A stretch of 64,000 nt of DNA from Anaeramoeba flamelloides (taxonomy: Eukaryota > Metamonada > Anaeramoebidae). Shown here in pieces: positions 54,901 to 63,226 of this stretch. A program made the position numbers and the translations under genes. The notes beneath the pieces were generated by a model that saw nothing but the letters and a program-made list of their open reading frames with translations, had not been told where the DNA came from and did not search any database. Numbering within the stretch: the first letter of the stretch is position 1; each line of letters opens with the position of its first letter. The stretch spans positions 4,898,001 to 4,962,000 of the forward strand of contig JANTQA010000048.1 in assembly GCA_027625915.1 (NCBI GenBank). Direction: 5' to 3'.

Positions 54901-57900
54901 TGGTTTTATATATTTCCATTTTTATTTGTAAAGCCTTTTGAAATTTTTTGAATGCCTTTCTATATAATCCCTGACTATATAGAATAACACCCATATTGTT
55001 TATCGTATCTGCAACCGATTCATGCTTTTCAGTTCCATACAGACTTTTATTTATTCCCAATGCCTTTTTATAATAATACCTCGCTTTATAATCAATTCCC
55101 TCATACAAGTCTTCATAGAATCCCAGATTATGATATATCTCTCCTATCATGTTTAACTTTATGCTTTCCCTTTCGCCATATTTGATAATTTGTAATGTGT
55201 GTGATAATATTTCTTTTGTTTTATGTGAATGTTTAATCTTTATATTCCCATAATCATCATAATAATCATTGCACATATAAATCGTCTTTATCAACTCGCC
55301 AATAATTTCTTGACTTTTGTTTTTCTCTAGACTATCACGTGTCACGTCTTGCACCAGCTTGTGTATACTGATCATTTGTTTACTTCTGGTTACTTCTATC
55401 ATCGAATATATTTTCAGCTTTTGTAACGCCTTCCAAAATTCCGTCTCATTTGTATTTTGTTTCGACACCATTACCCCTTTTCCTTTCTCCACGTTACTTG
55501 AATTGTTTGTTATTACTTCCTCTGTTTTTTGCACCTGGGTATTTTGTATCTCTCTATTTTTATTATCACTCTCTGAATCATGTTTTTTAACCAACCTTAT
55601 TACCTTTTCTTTTTCCAAATAATAACTAATGAGATAGATTGGTATATCTTTCGATTCAACATAACTAATGGCTTGCATTATTTTTAATGATGTACCTTCT
55701 GGATCTTTATCTTTTTCTCTATTCATTAACATTGTTTTGATTTCCTCTTTTTGAAATTGAAAAGGTTTTGATAACTGAAAGTTGATATAATTGAATTTTT
55801 TGACATATCTTTTCCCTTCTTTCTCTACTATATAATCCTTCTCTCTTAATTCTTCCCACAAGGTTCCATCTTCTTCATTCGCTAATCTATCAAATCTCTC
55901 TAACTCTTTTTTCTCTATTATCCCTTGCTCTTCTCGGTGTATCCGATCCATTGTTATTTCCCATGTTGTATGCACTATCTCTCCGTAGTCCTTGGGCGTC
56001 TTCTGACATTGAGTCATTAATGTTTTTCTTTTCTTTTTATTTAATTGCCCGAGATAATCTTTTAATGTTATTCCAATGTTTTTTATATATGCACAAACCT
56101 GGGCTAATGCCAACGGCAAATGGCCTAACTCTTCTGCCAATTCCTTTGCGAATTTGTTGTCCTGTTTGTTTCTTATTCCAATGACCTTTTTTATATATTC
56201 CCTTGCTTCATATTCTCTGAATACTCCTAACTCTAAGATCTCATTTGTTAACAGATTCCATTCCTTGTTCCTTGACGTTATTAATATATGTCCCCCGTGT
56301 TCAGGAATATAATTCTTGACCACATCTTGGTTTTTAGCATTGTCAAAGACTAATAACCAACCTGCATTCTTTGAATTCTCCAACCATTTTTTGATCCTTT
56401 GTATTACTTTGCCTTCCTGTTTATCTTTTTCACTAATATCAATGTTTTCACATTTGGCCGAATGTAAAAAACTTGTATTTAAGGTTGAGTCACTTTCAGT
56501 ATTTAACCACCAGACTCTTTTATACATACCAGCATTTCTATATACATATTGTAAAGCTAACTGCGTCTTCCCTACTCCACCCATTCCTACTTCTGTTGCA
56601 ATTTCTTGTTTTTTTTCTTCTTGCTTCCTTTCTTTTTTCGTTGATGCTAAACTCACTATTTTGTATTCATCTAACTTTAATTTGTCTTCCAATATTGACA
56701 ATTCTATTTCTCTACCGGTAAAATTTGTGTTGTTTTTTGGGACATTAATGCCCATTTTTTTTAACTTTTTTTTATTTTTATTTAGTTTACTCTCTACTCC
56801 TTCTTTATACTCATTGACCTTTCGTCTCCAGGATTTCTTCTTTATTTTCACACCTTCTCTATATAAAGATGGAGGGTAATATCCTAATAATGATGCGATA
56901 TCTTCCAAGTCTTCTTGCTCTCCTTCGCCTATCAATCTTTCTAACATATCTACTGCTTCATATTTCTTAAATCGTCCTACTTTGATCACCTTCCCCTTTG
57001 TGTCCTCCTTTTTAAAAGTCCCATATATGTCCCTTGTTGTTATTATTATATGACCTCCCTTAACCTTGTCATTCTTCAATGGCAGGTAGTTTTTTATGTC
57101 CAAGTTGCTTTCAACTCCATCATAAATTATTAACCAATGTTTTTTTCTAGTTAATCGTTCTTTTAATACATCTATTATTTCATTTTCTTTCTTATACTCG
57201 CTTTTGTTTTGATTTTTTATTTCCTCAATTGCAATTTCTAACTTCTCAGCTAACTTTAACATCCCATCTCTGATTTGATCTCCTCGAATCCAATATACTT
57301 TTGATTTTTTGTATTTGTTCTTTTCTACACTCTTATGTGCATATGCCTTTGCAATTTCTGTTTTCCCTATTCTTCCTCGGCCTGTTGGTGCGAATAATAT
57401 TACTTGTCCTGTCTCTTCTAAAATCTTTTCCATTTGTTTTATTTCTTCTTCTCTTCCAATGAAAGTATTATTCTTTAGTGGAAGTGTTATGTCTGTTTCT
57501 AGTATTTCGGAGGTTTTTGTATGAGCTCTTAGTTTCAAGTTGATCCATTTTGTTTCATACCATCTTTCTACTAGTTTTTTACAAATATCACAGATCAGCA
57601 ACTCACGATTCTTTTCTTCCTCCTCGAATATTTCTTCTAATTTTTTTATTGCCTTGACTAATAATCCAGGATTATTTAATTTGCTTTTGATTTTACTGGG
57701 AAGTGTTTTGAGAATTTGGTTATATTTCTCTTCTGTTTCCCATTCTTGGGTTTCTGATTTGCTTTTGATATGCTTTTCGATATAACTTTCTATATTTTGT
57801 TTGCTAAAAGGGGCTATTTCCAAAATTTTTAATGAATTTGACACAATATTTTCTTTACTAGCCCCATTGTACACTGCAAATTGTTTAAATAATACTGCTT

Positions 57901-60900
57901 GTTCCCTTTTTGAAGGCACTGTTTGATATAGAAATATCACTTTGCTCCATTTCCATCTATATAGTTGATTTATTCTATATATTGCTTCTTCTTTCTTTTT
58001 TAAATGCTCACAGCGATCTATTATAAATAAAAACTTTTTGTGTTTACTTAAATTATCTATGATCAGATCTTTACATCCATTTGTTTTGAGAACTTCTTTG
58101 ATCATTTGTTCCTTGTCTTTTATTTCTCTGGCATTGATATAAAGCGGAATATGTCTTTTCTCCTTTTCTTCGCTATTTGCTTTCTCATATTCGGTCCATA
58201 ATGTATTTTCCAAATATTTAGCATACAACGTTTTACCACAACCTCGTGGTCCTACAATTAAGATATTCTGCTTGTTGATTTTGTTTGATTCTTGTGTTTC
58301 TCTTTGCAATTTAAAATCAGTACCCAAGCCTAAATAATCTGTGATTATGTCATCAATATTTTTATTTTCGATGGTTATTTCTGTTTTTTCTTCTTCTTGG
58401 TTTTCAAATTTAGATCGAATTTCTTTGTATCTTACTTTCAAGTTTATGTATTTGACCATGTCATTTTTGTATCCATCTCTATTGAAATGACTTTGGCTTA
58501 TTTCTTTTAATTGTTTTACAATCTTTTCTATCTCGGCTTGACCAGCGTAGGCTTGTCCCTTCCCAAATGCAAATGGATCTCCGCATAGAATTATACATTC
58601 ACAACATTTCAAAAATTCAAATATCTCATAGATCATCCTGATTCCGCTCCCCACTGCCAAATTATTTATTACACAATTCCCTCGCTCTTGGATCAAAAAT
58701 GTTCTGATCTTATTATATTCGGGGGCATTTATATTCGATATTTTTTCAAAAAATATTCCATCAATTTCTCCATATATCGTTTTTATTGCTTCGTTTTCAT
58801 CATTTTTATTGCCACTTTCGATAACTCTTGAAATATATATATCTACATAGTCTGGATTTATATGTGCAAAATAGGGGTAATATCCTAATTTCTTTTCTCC
58901 GTCCATCAACTTTCGATGTCGATCATCACTTCCAGGTCCTAAATTATCTATTCTGACTAAATAATAGTCTCCCTTTTCATTTCTTTTTCTCGTAAACGAT
59001 ACATAGATCGCATGCCCAATTATCCCACTCCATCCACTGGGGATACTCACCTCTTCTCCATATTTTAATTTTTTTACTTCTTTTAAGGCCTCTTCTGTTG
59101 CCTTACTTAATAACCTTGCATTTATTAACTTTTGTATTTTGATAATTTTTTTTCTAATCAAGATCTCTTCGATTAATCTCTCTTTAAACCAACTTGGTTC
59201 CGTTATTCCCTCCTCTTTTAATAAACTTTCTAATAACAGCGGCCGTTTCTTTTCCAAACCGATTAAGATTGTATAGCACATTCTTATTGTCATGCTTAAA
59301 CCTTCTACTATGTCCCAGCCTTTGTATTTCCCCTCATATTCTTTATCATGTTTTATATATTCTCCATTGATATCGTATCCAAACCAGCCCTTCTCAGTGA
59401 TATGGCACATATATTTTTTTAATGCTTTTTCGTAATTTGTTGGTAATTCTATTCCTTGTGATTTTGTAAATCTATTGATAACTCCATTATACATGATCTT
59501 TTTTCTTGTATACATTTTGTCCAAATCATATTCTTTTATTCCATGTATCCATTCTTCTATTGATTTTTTTTCTAATTCATATTCTTCTTTTTGTCTTAGC
59601 GGAATTAACTTTTCTCTTGTTTCTTTGGGCAAATGCTTTACTTTATTTATTTGGATATCTTTCAATTGCTCTTTATTGATATTTCCCTTGACTTTTAATA
59701 ACCTTGGATTTGAAAAATTTTCTATATTCCAGATCATTAACATATTGTTGTAATCGATATATGAAACTTTATTATTTCCAAAGCTGATCTTTTTGATATA
59801 TTCATTATGATTCAGTATCACCACTTTTTTGGTTCCGTTTGTATCTATATAATATATTTTTCCATATTTGGTTCCAAAGATTACTCGCCCCTTTTCGAGT
59901 ATTGCTAGTCCCATTATTTCACCTTGTTCACTGATTGTCGGTTCATATTTTTTATAATTTTGGATTACTTCTTGATCTAATTTTTCATTATTATCTCGAA
60001 AACCAACTTTATTAATCCATTTCATATCTTCTGAGTTTATAGGATCTAAAATATTTATTATCTGATCCTCTTGTACATTATCTTCTGTTAATGGAAAATT
60101 TTTTTTTAACTCTCGGATTTTTTTAATATTTGAAAAATCAAAATCTTTGTTCTTTGATTCATGTATTTTTTTACTTTTGATTTTTTCAATTTTTTCAATT
60201 AATTTTTTATCCAAGTCAATTATTCCTTCTCTTTTTTGTGTTTCTATTAAATCTCCCGTTTCTAAGATTATGATTAATTTATTTTCTCTATCCAGCATCA
60301 CTTCCGTTATTTTTACATCTTCTTTTATGCTTACATGCAATTCAATATCATTAGTAAGTAGTTGAAAAGCTATTACCTCTTTGTCGTTATTGATTACTAC
60401 CTTATCTTTAGAATCTATTATAAATTTTATATTTGTTATATTATTGATTTTCTCTTGAACATTTCCTATTTGGTTTAATCGATTATTTTTCATTTCATAT
60501 AAGGATATATTTTTTTCATCATCTGCAATAACTAATGATTTATTGTCAGATGAAAAATCCATGGTTTTTACATTAATAACCTCATTGATGGTTGCTATCA
60601 TTTCGGCATTCTCAGCATTATATATTACAACGTTCCCATCTTCATATGCTATTGCGATGAATTTTCCATCTCTTGATAAGCATATGTTTTTGTGTTTGGA
60701 TTTGAATAATTCTTCCTTTTCAAGTACTTTTTCTATGAGTACTCCCTCCATGTCACTTTTTACAAAATTTGCTCCTTGTAACCAGGTATTTTCATCGAAT
60801 AATACGTTTTTTAAAGTTGCTTCTTCAAAATTTGTTTTATCCAACATCGCCCCCCTTAAATCTGCCCCTTCTATATTTACTTTACGAAAATTTTCTATGC

Positions 60901-63226
60901 TTAAACTTATTCCAGCATAATTTAAAGTTGATATAGCTGTACCCGCTAATACTTTATATTTTTTTTTCCCTCTTGATTTGAATATTACCTCATAGAGATA
61001 ACTTTGCCATTTCTCATCGTTCCATACCTCACTTTTTGCTATATCTTTAAGTTCATTGAAATTTTTGAATTCATTAAGTTGGTTGAGTTCATTGAACTTT
61101 TTGAGTTCATTGAATTGGTTGAGGTCGTTGAATTTATTAGGTTCTTTCATGATAATTCTATTTGTTTTTCTTTTTTTGTCAATTTTTTTTAATTTCTTGT
61201 AGTATTTTTTTCGATCTTCTTTTGTTAGTCTTTTGCCCATTTCTAGTTGAAGTGCTTCCAATATATTTTCAAAGCAATATCTTGATCCTATATCATTCTC
61301 CTGCATTACTGGGTTTTTAATATTGAGACTTCTTTTTATTTTTTTTAGTATTGATGAATTGTGTAATCTCGTTTTAAAGTTGAAATACTCTGTTTTTTTT
61401 TGCTCATTTTTCGTACCTCTTCCATTTGTCTCTTTTTTACTTTTTTCGAGAGTCTTTTTTAAATCTTTTTTATCTTGAATTGCAAATCCTTCTCTTATAA
61501 AATCAACTATTAGACCTAAACTCTTTGCTAATTTTCTTAACCCTTCTTCAGTTATCGGTTTCTTACCATTCTCAGACAATAAGCTTTCGTCGTTACATAT
61601 AATTGCACATACATCCCTTAAATTTTTGATGCTATATTTACCCTTTTGAAAAGATCCAAAATTTTCAATCTCACAGTTTTCATATTTTATGAATGCCAAT
61701 GCACGTCTTAATGCATATAACCCACAATCTCCTGACATATATCTTTCAGTTTCATTATTTCTAAAATAAAAATGATTTCCGGTAAAATGCATTTTTATAG
61801 CTTGGTTTTCTATTTGTTTGTTAGTCTCGTGTTCTATTTCAATCTCTTTCTCTTTTTTTATACTATTGTTTTTTTTTTGGTCAACTTTTTTATTTAATTT
61901 CTTTGATATTTTGCCTTCGATTTTGAAAATTATCGGATTTATTTGGTCTTTTCTTCTTTTGTTTGCTTCCTCTTCTACTTCTGTTTTCAAGTTATTTATT
62001 TTAGATCTTATACTGTTCCCAATATTTGAAAATTCTAATTTTGTTATTTGTATTTGAGATTCTGTTAATATTTTTGCTATTTGGATATCTATTTCTTTTA
62101 AACTCATCACTTCTAAATCTTTGTTCAAATTGTCCAACTTTATGATTAAATTATCCCAATAGCCTCCTCCTCCTCCCCCTCCTCCCCCCTTTAAACCATA
62201 TATCCTTATTTTGATTGTATTTTTCACTAGCTCGACATAATGACTTTTACTATTAGATTGATGAATATTTGATAAACCTTCAATCTTAGTTATAAATAAT
62301 TCCGCAGTTTTCTCATCTGTGATTTTAAAAGCTCCCCAACCGTTTGTTTGATGTTTAAAAAACTGCACTTCTTCTCCTTCTTTTGTTTGGAGCATTTTAT
62401 TTGATATTTGATTTCTTTTGTACTCATCATATATGTTTTCTATTTTATTTGTTTTGTGTGCAATTTGTTCAGGGAGTTCTTCAAATGATAATTCATAAAC
62501 TGTGTCTATTCCTATATTTGTTTTATCGAGTAATAGTCTAGTTGAACTAGTTGTTTCTTTGAAAGTTGCTTCAATTGATAACTTGTCAAAGCTCTTGATT
62601 TCTGAGATTGTTTCAGATCTCCAGCCAACTTCTTCATATACCTCTATCTTTGATCCTAATTTTTTGAGTAGACCTTTGATCACAAACAAGTTAGAACTTG
62701 TGACAGATTTTTCATTTTGCTTAACCAGAATTATTATACATTTTATTTGCTTTCCACTTACTTGCTCTTTCAGGCCTTTACAGACTGTCTCAAAATTTCC
62801 AATTTCGAAGACACCAATTAAATCAGGCCTAGTTGCACATTTATCGGTTTCGATCTTTTTGTACATAATATAATTTGAAAATCCTTTTGATTCTTGCTTG
62901 TTGTTCTTCGCATCCCATAAATTAGCCCTTAAGGTAATGTGTTCTGAAGAATTTTGAGAAATGAAAGATCGGTTAGAAGGTAAAATTATTAAATGTTCAC
63001 AAACCAAACCAATTCGAACATAATTGTCAAGTTCATGAAAATTTGTTCCTTCTTTTGAGAGAAAAGATCCAAATTGTTGAAGTACCGCTTTGTGGAATAA
63101 AAAAACAAAGGTTTTGGAACCACTTGCAATGTGAATAGGGTTGTTTAGATTATTAGTTTTACAGAGAATCCATGCAATTTGTGATTGAGGGTAGAATTGT
63201 TTTTGTGAATTACTAACACAATTCAT
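51926..63226 (-). CDS. Giant multidomain STAND (NLR-like) protein, 3,766 aa
   Basis: One uninterrupted 11.3-kb frame from ATG 63226 to TAA. Domains in order (approximate residues): unrecognised N-terminal region 1-345; Gly run at 351; Lys/Glu-rich linker to 480; OTU-like cysteine box 497-630; hexapeptide repeat 695-725; pentapeptide repeats 770-830; WD-like blades 845-1180; a His...Asn...Cys protease-like module 1280-1590; three STAND ATPases with P-loops at about 1659, 1949 and 2214; a helical linker; kinesin-light-chain-type TPRs 2740-3425; C-terminal TPRs 3465-3735; an acidic tail. STAND proteins are ATP-switched receptors that oligomerise and release effector domains. By inference the TPRs would sense a ligand and the protease-like parts act as effectors. 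I know no named protein with this order. An intronless frame of this size without stops suggests strong selection. Horizontal origin of parts is possible but unproven. Confidence 0.9.
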   Translation of the reverse strand: MNCVSNSQKQFYPQSQIAWILCKTNNLNNPIHIASGSKTFVFLFHKAVLQQFGSFLSKEGTNFHELDNYVRIGLVCEHLIILPSNRSFISQNSSEHITLRANLWDAKNNKQESKGFSNYIMYKKIETDKCATRPDLIGVFEIGNFETVCKGLKEQVSGKQIKCIIILVKQNEKSVTSSNLFVIKGLLKKLGSKIEVYEEVGWRSETISEIKSFDKLSIEATFKETTSSTRLLLDKTNIGIDTVYELSFEELPEQIAHKTNKIENIYDEYKRNQISNKMLQTKEGEEVQFFKHQTNGWGAFKITDEKTAELFITKIEGLSNIHQSNSKSHYVELVKNTIKIRIYGLKGGGGGGGGGYWDNLIIKLDNLNKDLEVMSLKEIDIQIAKILTESQIQITKLEFSNIGNSIRSKINNLKTEVEEEANKRRKDQINPIIFKIEGKISKKLNKKVDQKKNNSIKKEKEIEIEHETNKQIENQAIKMHFTGNHFYFRNNETERYMSGDCGLYALRRALAFIKYENCEIENFGSFQKGKYSIKNLRDVCAIICNDESLLSENGKKPITEEGLRKLAKSLGLIVDFIREGFAIQDKKDLKKTLEKSKKETNGRGTKNEQKKTEYFNFKTRLHNSSILKKIKRSLNIKNPVMQENDIGSRYCFENILEALQLEMGKRLTKEDRKKYYKKLKKIDKKRKTNRIIMKEPNKFNDLNQFNELKKFNELNQLNEFKNFNELKDIAKSEVWNDEKWQSYLYEVIFKSRGKKKYKVLAGTAISTLNYAGISLSIENFRKVNIEGADLRGAMLDKTNFEEATLKNVLFDENTWLQGANFVKSDMEGVLIEKVLEKEELFKSKHKNICLSRDGKFIAIAYEDGNVVIYNAENAEMIATINEVINVKTMDFSSDNKSLVIADDEKNISLYEMKNNRLNQIGNVQEKINNITNIKFIIDSKDKVVINNDKEVIAFQLLTNDIELHVSIKEDVKITEVMLDRENKLIIILETGDLIETQKREGIIDLDKKLIEKIEKIKSKKIHESKNKDFDFSNIKKIRELKKNFPLTEDNVQEDQIINILDPINSEDMKWINKVGFRDNNEKLDQEVIQNYKKYEPTISEQGEIMGLAILEKGRVIFGTKYGKIYYIDTNGTKKVVILNHNEYIKKISFGNNKVSYIDYNNMLMIWNIENFSNPRLLKVKGNINKEQLKDIQINKVKHLPKETREKLIPLRQKEEYELEKKSIEEWIHGIKEYDLDKMYTRKKIMYNGVINRFTKSQGIELPTNYEKALKKYMCHITEKGWFGYDINGEYIKHDKEYEGKYKGWDIVEGLSMTIRMCYTILIGLEKKRPLLLESLLKEEGITEPSWFKERLIEEILIRKKIIKIQKLINARLLSKATEEALKEVKKLKYGEEVSIPSGWSGIIGHAIYVSFTRKRNEKGDYYLVRIDNLGPGSDDRHRKLMDGEKKLGYYPYFAHINPDYVDIYISRVIESGNKNDENEAIKTIYGEIDGIFFEKISNINAPEYNKIRTFLIQERGNCVINNLAVGSGIRMIYEIFEFLKCCECIILCGDPFAFGKGQAYAGQAEIEKIVKQLKEISQSHFNRDGYKNDMVKYINLKVRYKEIRSKFENQEEEKTEITIENKNIDDIITDYLGLGTDFKLQRETQESNKINKQNILIVGPRGCGKTLYAKYLENTLWTEYEKANSEEKEKRHIPLYINAREIKDKEQMIKEVLKTNGCKDLIIDNLSKHKKFLFIIDRCEHLKKKEEAIYRINQLYRWKWSKVIFLYQTVPSKREQAVLFKQFAVYNGASKENIVSNSLKILEIAPFSKQNIESYIEKHIKSKSETQEWETEEKYNQILKTLPSKIKSKLNNPGLLVKAIKKLEEIFEEEEKNRELLICDICKKLVERWYETKWINLKLRAHTKTSEILETDITLPLKNNTFIGREEEIKQMEKILEETGQVILFAPTGRGRIGKTEIAKAYAHKSVEKNKYKKSKVYWIRGDQIRDGMLKLAEKLEIAIEEIKNQNKSEYKKENEIIDVLKERLTRKKHWLIIYDGVESNLDIKNYLPLKNDKVKGGHIIITTRDIYGTFKKEDTKGKVIKVGRFKKYEAVDMLERLIGEGEQEDLEDIASLLGYYPPSLYREGVKIKKKSWRRKVNEYKEGVESKLNKNKKKLKKMGINVPKNNTNFTGREIELSILEDKLKLDEYKIVSLASTKKERKQEEKKQEIATEVGMGGVGKTQLALQYVYRNAGMYKRVWWLNTESDSTLNTSFLHSAKCENIDISEKDKQEGKVIQRIKKWLENSKNAGWLLVFDNAKNQDVVKNYIPEHGGHILITSRNKEWNLLTNEILELGVFREYEAREYIKKVIGIRNKQDNKFAKELAEELGHLPLALAQVCAYIKNIGITLKDYLGQLNKKKRKTLMTQCQKTPKDYGEIVHTTWEITMDRIHREEQGIIEKKELERFDRLANEEDGTLWEELREKDYIVEKEGKRYVKKFNYINFQLSKPFQFQKEEIKTMLMNREKDKDPEGTSLKIMQAISYVESKDIPIYLISYYLEKEKVIRLVKKHDSESDNKNREIQNTQVQKTEEVITNNSSNVEKGKGVMVSKQNTNETEFWKALQKLKIYSMIEVTRSKQMISIHKLVQDVTRDSLEKNKSQEIIGELIKTIYMCNDYYDDYGNIKIKHSHKTKEILSHTLQIIKYGERESIKLNMIGEIYHNLGFYEDLYEGIDYKARYYYKKALGINKSLYGTEKHESVADTINNMGVILYSQGLYRKAFKKFQKALQIKMEIYKTKSNESIANTINNIGLVLDGQGFYKQALENFEKALEIKKNVYGTDKHASVADTINNIGLVLDNQSYYSKALENFEKALEIKRGVYGTEQNVSVADTINNIGNVLFNQGLYSKALENFEKALEIKKNVYGTENHASVADTLINIGDILNLQQSRYSEALETFEKALKILKKVHKTKYNGKVAITINNIGKVLDNQGLYNKALEKFEKSLEICMKIYKTKYHVLSVTLSENLACFLGTQGKYNEAMEKFQEILKIKKKLYQNGSHIKFINTLFNMGVVLNKQGLSNKALEKYQEILDIGEKLNINERYEFVVKTLFNMGVVLNKQSSFKKALEKFEKALEIQKRVYKTEIHEFIADLIHNIGIVLQNQSRYTEALENFQKALAIKTKLYKTEVHESIADTLYMIGRVLQKQSRDGEALENFKKAMVIKKKFYKTEINESIADTLYHLAEILQKKGLVTEALENYQKILDHEKQLIIVERYDLLSKTLNNIGVVLYNQGSNQLALEKYNQALEIAKNKTGITENMAIVADALYNIGIVRATQKNFVKAMEYFQQALEIRKKVYGTERHELVANTLNYMGVALYNLGSYNEAMEKLEKALEIKREIYKTEVHVSIADTINNIGLVLDSQGFSDEALKKYQKAFEIWSSQLGIEHQYTQIAYNNIQVLLNEKQQSTRNIQSIDFVNNFSTNYINIDFLELFSNKKYSEIVSVCTRMLEQGCHDISLVINRAEANLIQGRIEEANSDLSSAIYFCERGSTEYNIVQGHTNYLKGNYDSALNYYLNSGREEDMVIKHFIGLIYEKLKLTTERLSSETVNIGEMTKEEISKLTKKYFNEAKFDQIIALYTKYIEYIESESLDLSLLPITLNIKGEAYLELGKKQMAKEAFETALLICEETSKYYSLIKGNFYYIEEKYLEAIDKYQKAAKSFPEDAKIYYFLGKCYQHLRKYSGAKKNYKLSRSIDFKFMPSKIALEDADILDAGSEDYESEESGNDYYD
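52022..52849 (-). other. C-terminal TPR block
   Basis: Separate 34-residue-type TPRs, for example PEDAKIYYFLGKCYQHL and ITLNIKGEAYLELGKKQMA, unlike the 43-residue units before them. An acidic Ser/Glu/Asp/Tyr tail ends the protein. Confidence 0.75.
52907..55054 (-). other. Array of 16 kinesin-light-chain-type TPRs
   Basis: Units of about 43 residues follow the pattern SVADTINNIGLVL-xxQ-x-YxKALENFEKALEI. Units 2 to 4 are nearly identical in their second half (ALENFEKALEIK(K/R)), pointing to recent tandem duplication; units 7-8 and 12-13 are the most diverged. In NLR-like proteins such arrays form the ligand-sensing superhelix (established knowledge). Confidence 0.92.
56027..56749 (-). other. 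STAND ATPase 3 (NB-ARC-like)
   Basis: Begins NTNFTGREIEL. A Lys/Glu/Gln-rich insertion precedes Walker A GMGGVGKT at about 2214. Walker B is GWLLVFDNA near 2290, the sensor strand GGHILITSRN and the GLPL-type motif LGHLPLALAQ near 2375. All canonical NB-ARC landmarks are present, so this is the most complete of the three ATPases. Confidence 0.88.
56807..57484 (-). other. STAND ATPase 2 (NB-ARC-like)
   Basis: Begins NNTFIGREEEI, the usual entry to NB-ARC domains. Walker A GRGRIGKT is at about 1949, Walker B HWLIIYDGV near 2030 and the sensor strand GGHIIITTRD near 2060. The later GLPL-type motif is replaced by LGYYPPSL. Confidence 0.8.
57557..58279 (-). other. STAND ATPase 1 (NACHT-like)
   Basis: Walker A GPRGCGKT at about residue 1659 and Walker B-like KKFLFIIDRCEHL at about 1735, followed by FLYQTVPSKREQ as the sensor strand. 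NACHT domains usually have a second acidic residue after the Walker B Asp; here the strand ends DRCEH, so the Glu spacing is altered. Confidence 0.75.
58457..59389 (-). other. His...Asn...Cys protease-like module
   Basis: SGIIGHAIYVSFTRK (His at about 1405) and then VRIDNLGPGSDDRHR precede QERGNCVINNLAVGSG (Cys at about 1516). A GH strand, an Asn-Leu-Gly loop and a late G-N-C helix suggest a papain-like fold in which the His comes before the Cys. That assignment is an inference from motif layout, not from a recognised family. Confidence 0.35.
59627..60934 (-). other. Pentapeptide repeats followed by WD-like blades
   Basis: ADLRGAMLDKTNFEEATLKN has the A(D/N)LxG/x periodicity of pentapeptide repeats, which build a right-handed beta helix. 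It is followed by SRDGKFIAIAYEDGNVVIY and similar segments with the strand and turn pattern of beta-propeller blades, and again by NNMLMIWNIENF near residue 1180. Only a few blades are clear, so the propeller may be degenerate. Confidence 0.65.
61056..61145 (-). repeat. In-frame 18-bp minisatellite coding a hexapeptide
   Basis: Five units of the pattern (K/Q/N)(F/L)N(E/D)(L/F)(N/K), such as KFNDLN, QFNELK and KFNELN, are encoded by tandem 18-bp repeats. They form a short amphipathic tract between the OTU-like and pentapeptide regions. Confidence 0.85.
61337..61738 (-). other. OTU-like cysteine protease module in the giant protein
   Basis: SGDCGLYALRRALAF (Cys at about residue 501) has the Asp-x-Cys box and following helix of OTU deubiquitinases. 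EEGLRKLAKSLGLIVDFI downstream resembles the family's helix-strand segment. A His in KTRLHNSS at about 624 could be the catalytic base, but the usual His-Tyr/aromatic context is weak, so activity is uncertain. Fold assignment is by motif only. Confidence 0.5.

Noticed and set aside
44572-63226. Many open frames opposite MCMBP and the giant gene, some with apparent hydrophobic stretches
   Set aside because: They are antisense shadows of Lys/Glu- and TPR-rich coding sequence.
51926-63226. Bacterial contamination as the explanation for the intronless STAND gene
   Set aside because: Flanking DNA is continuous with the rest of the window, and the segment at 49529-50370 is shared with the G alpha intron, so the gene sits in the same nuclear genome.
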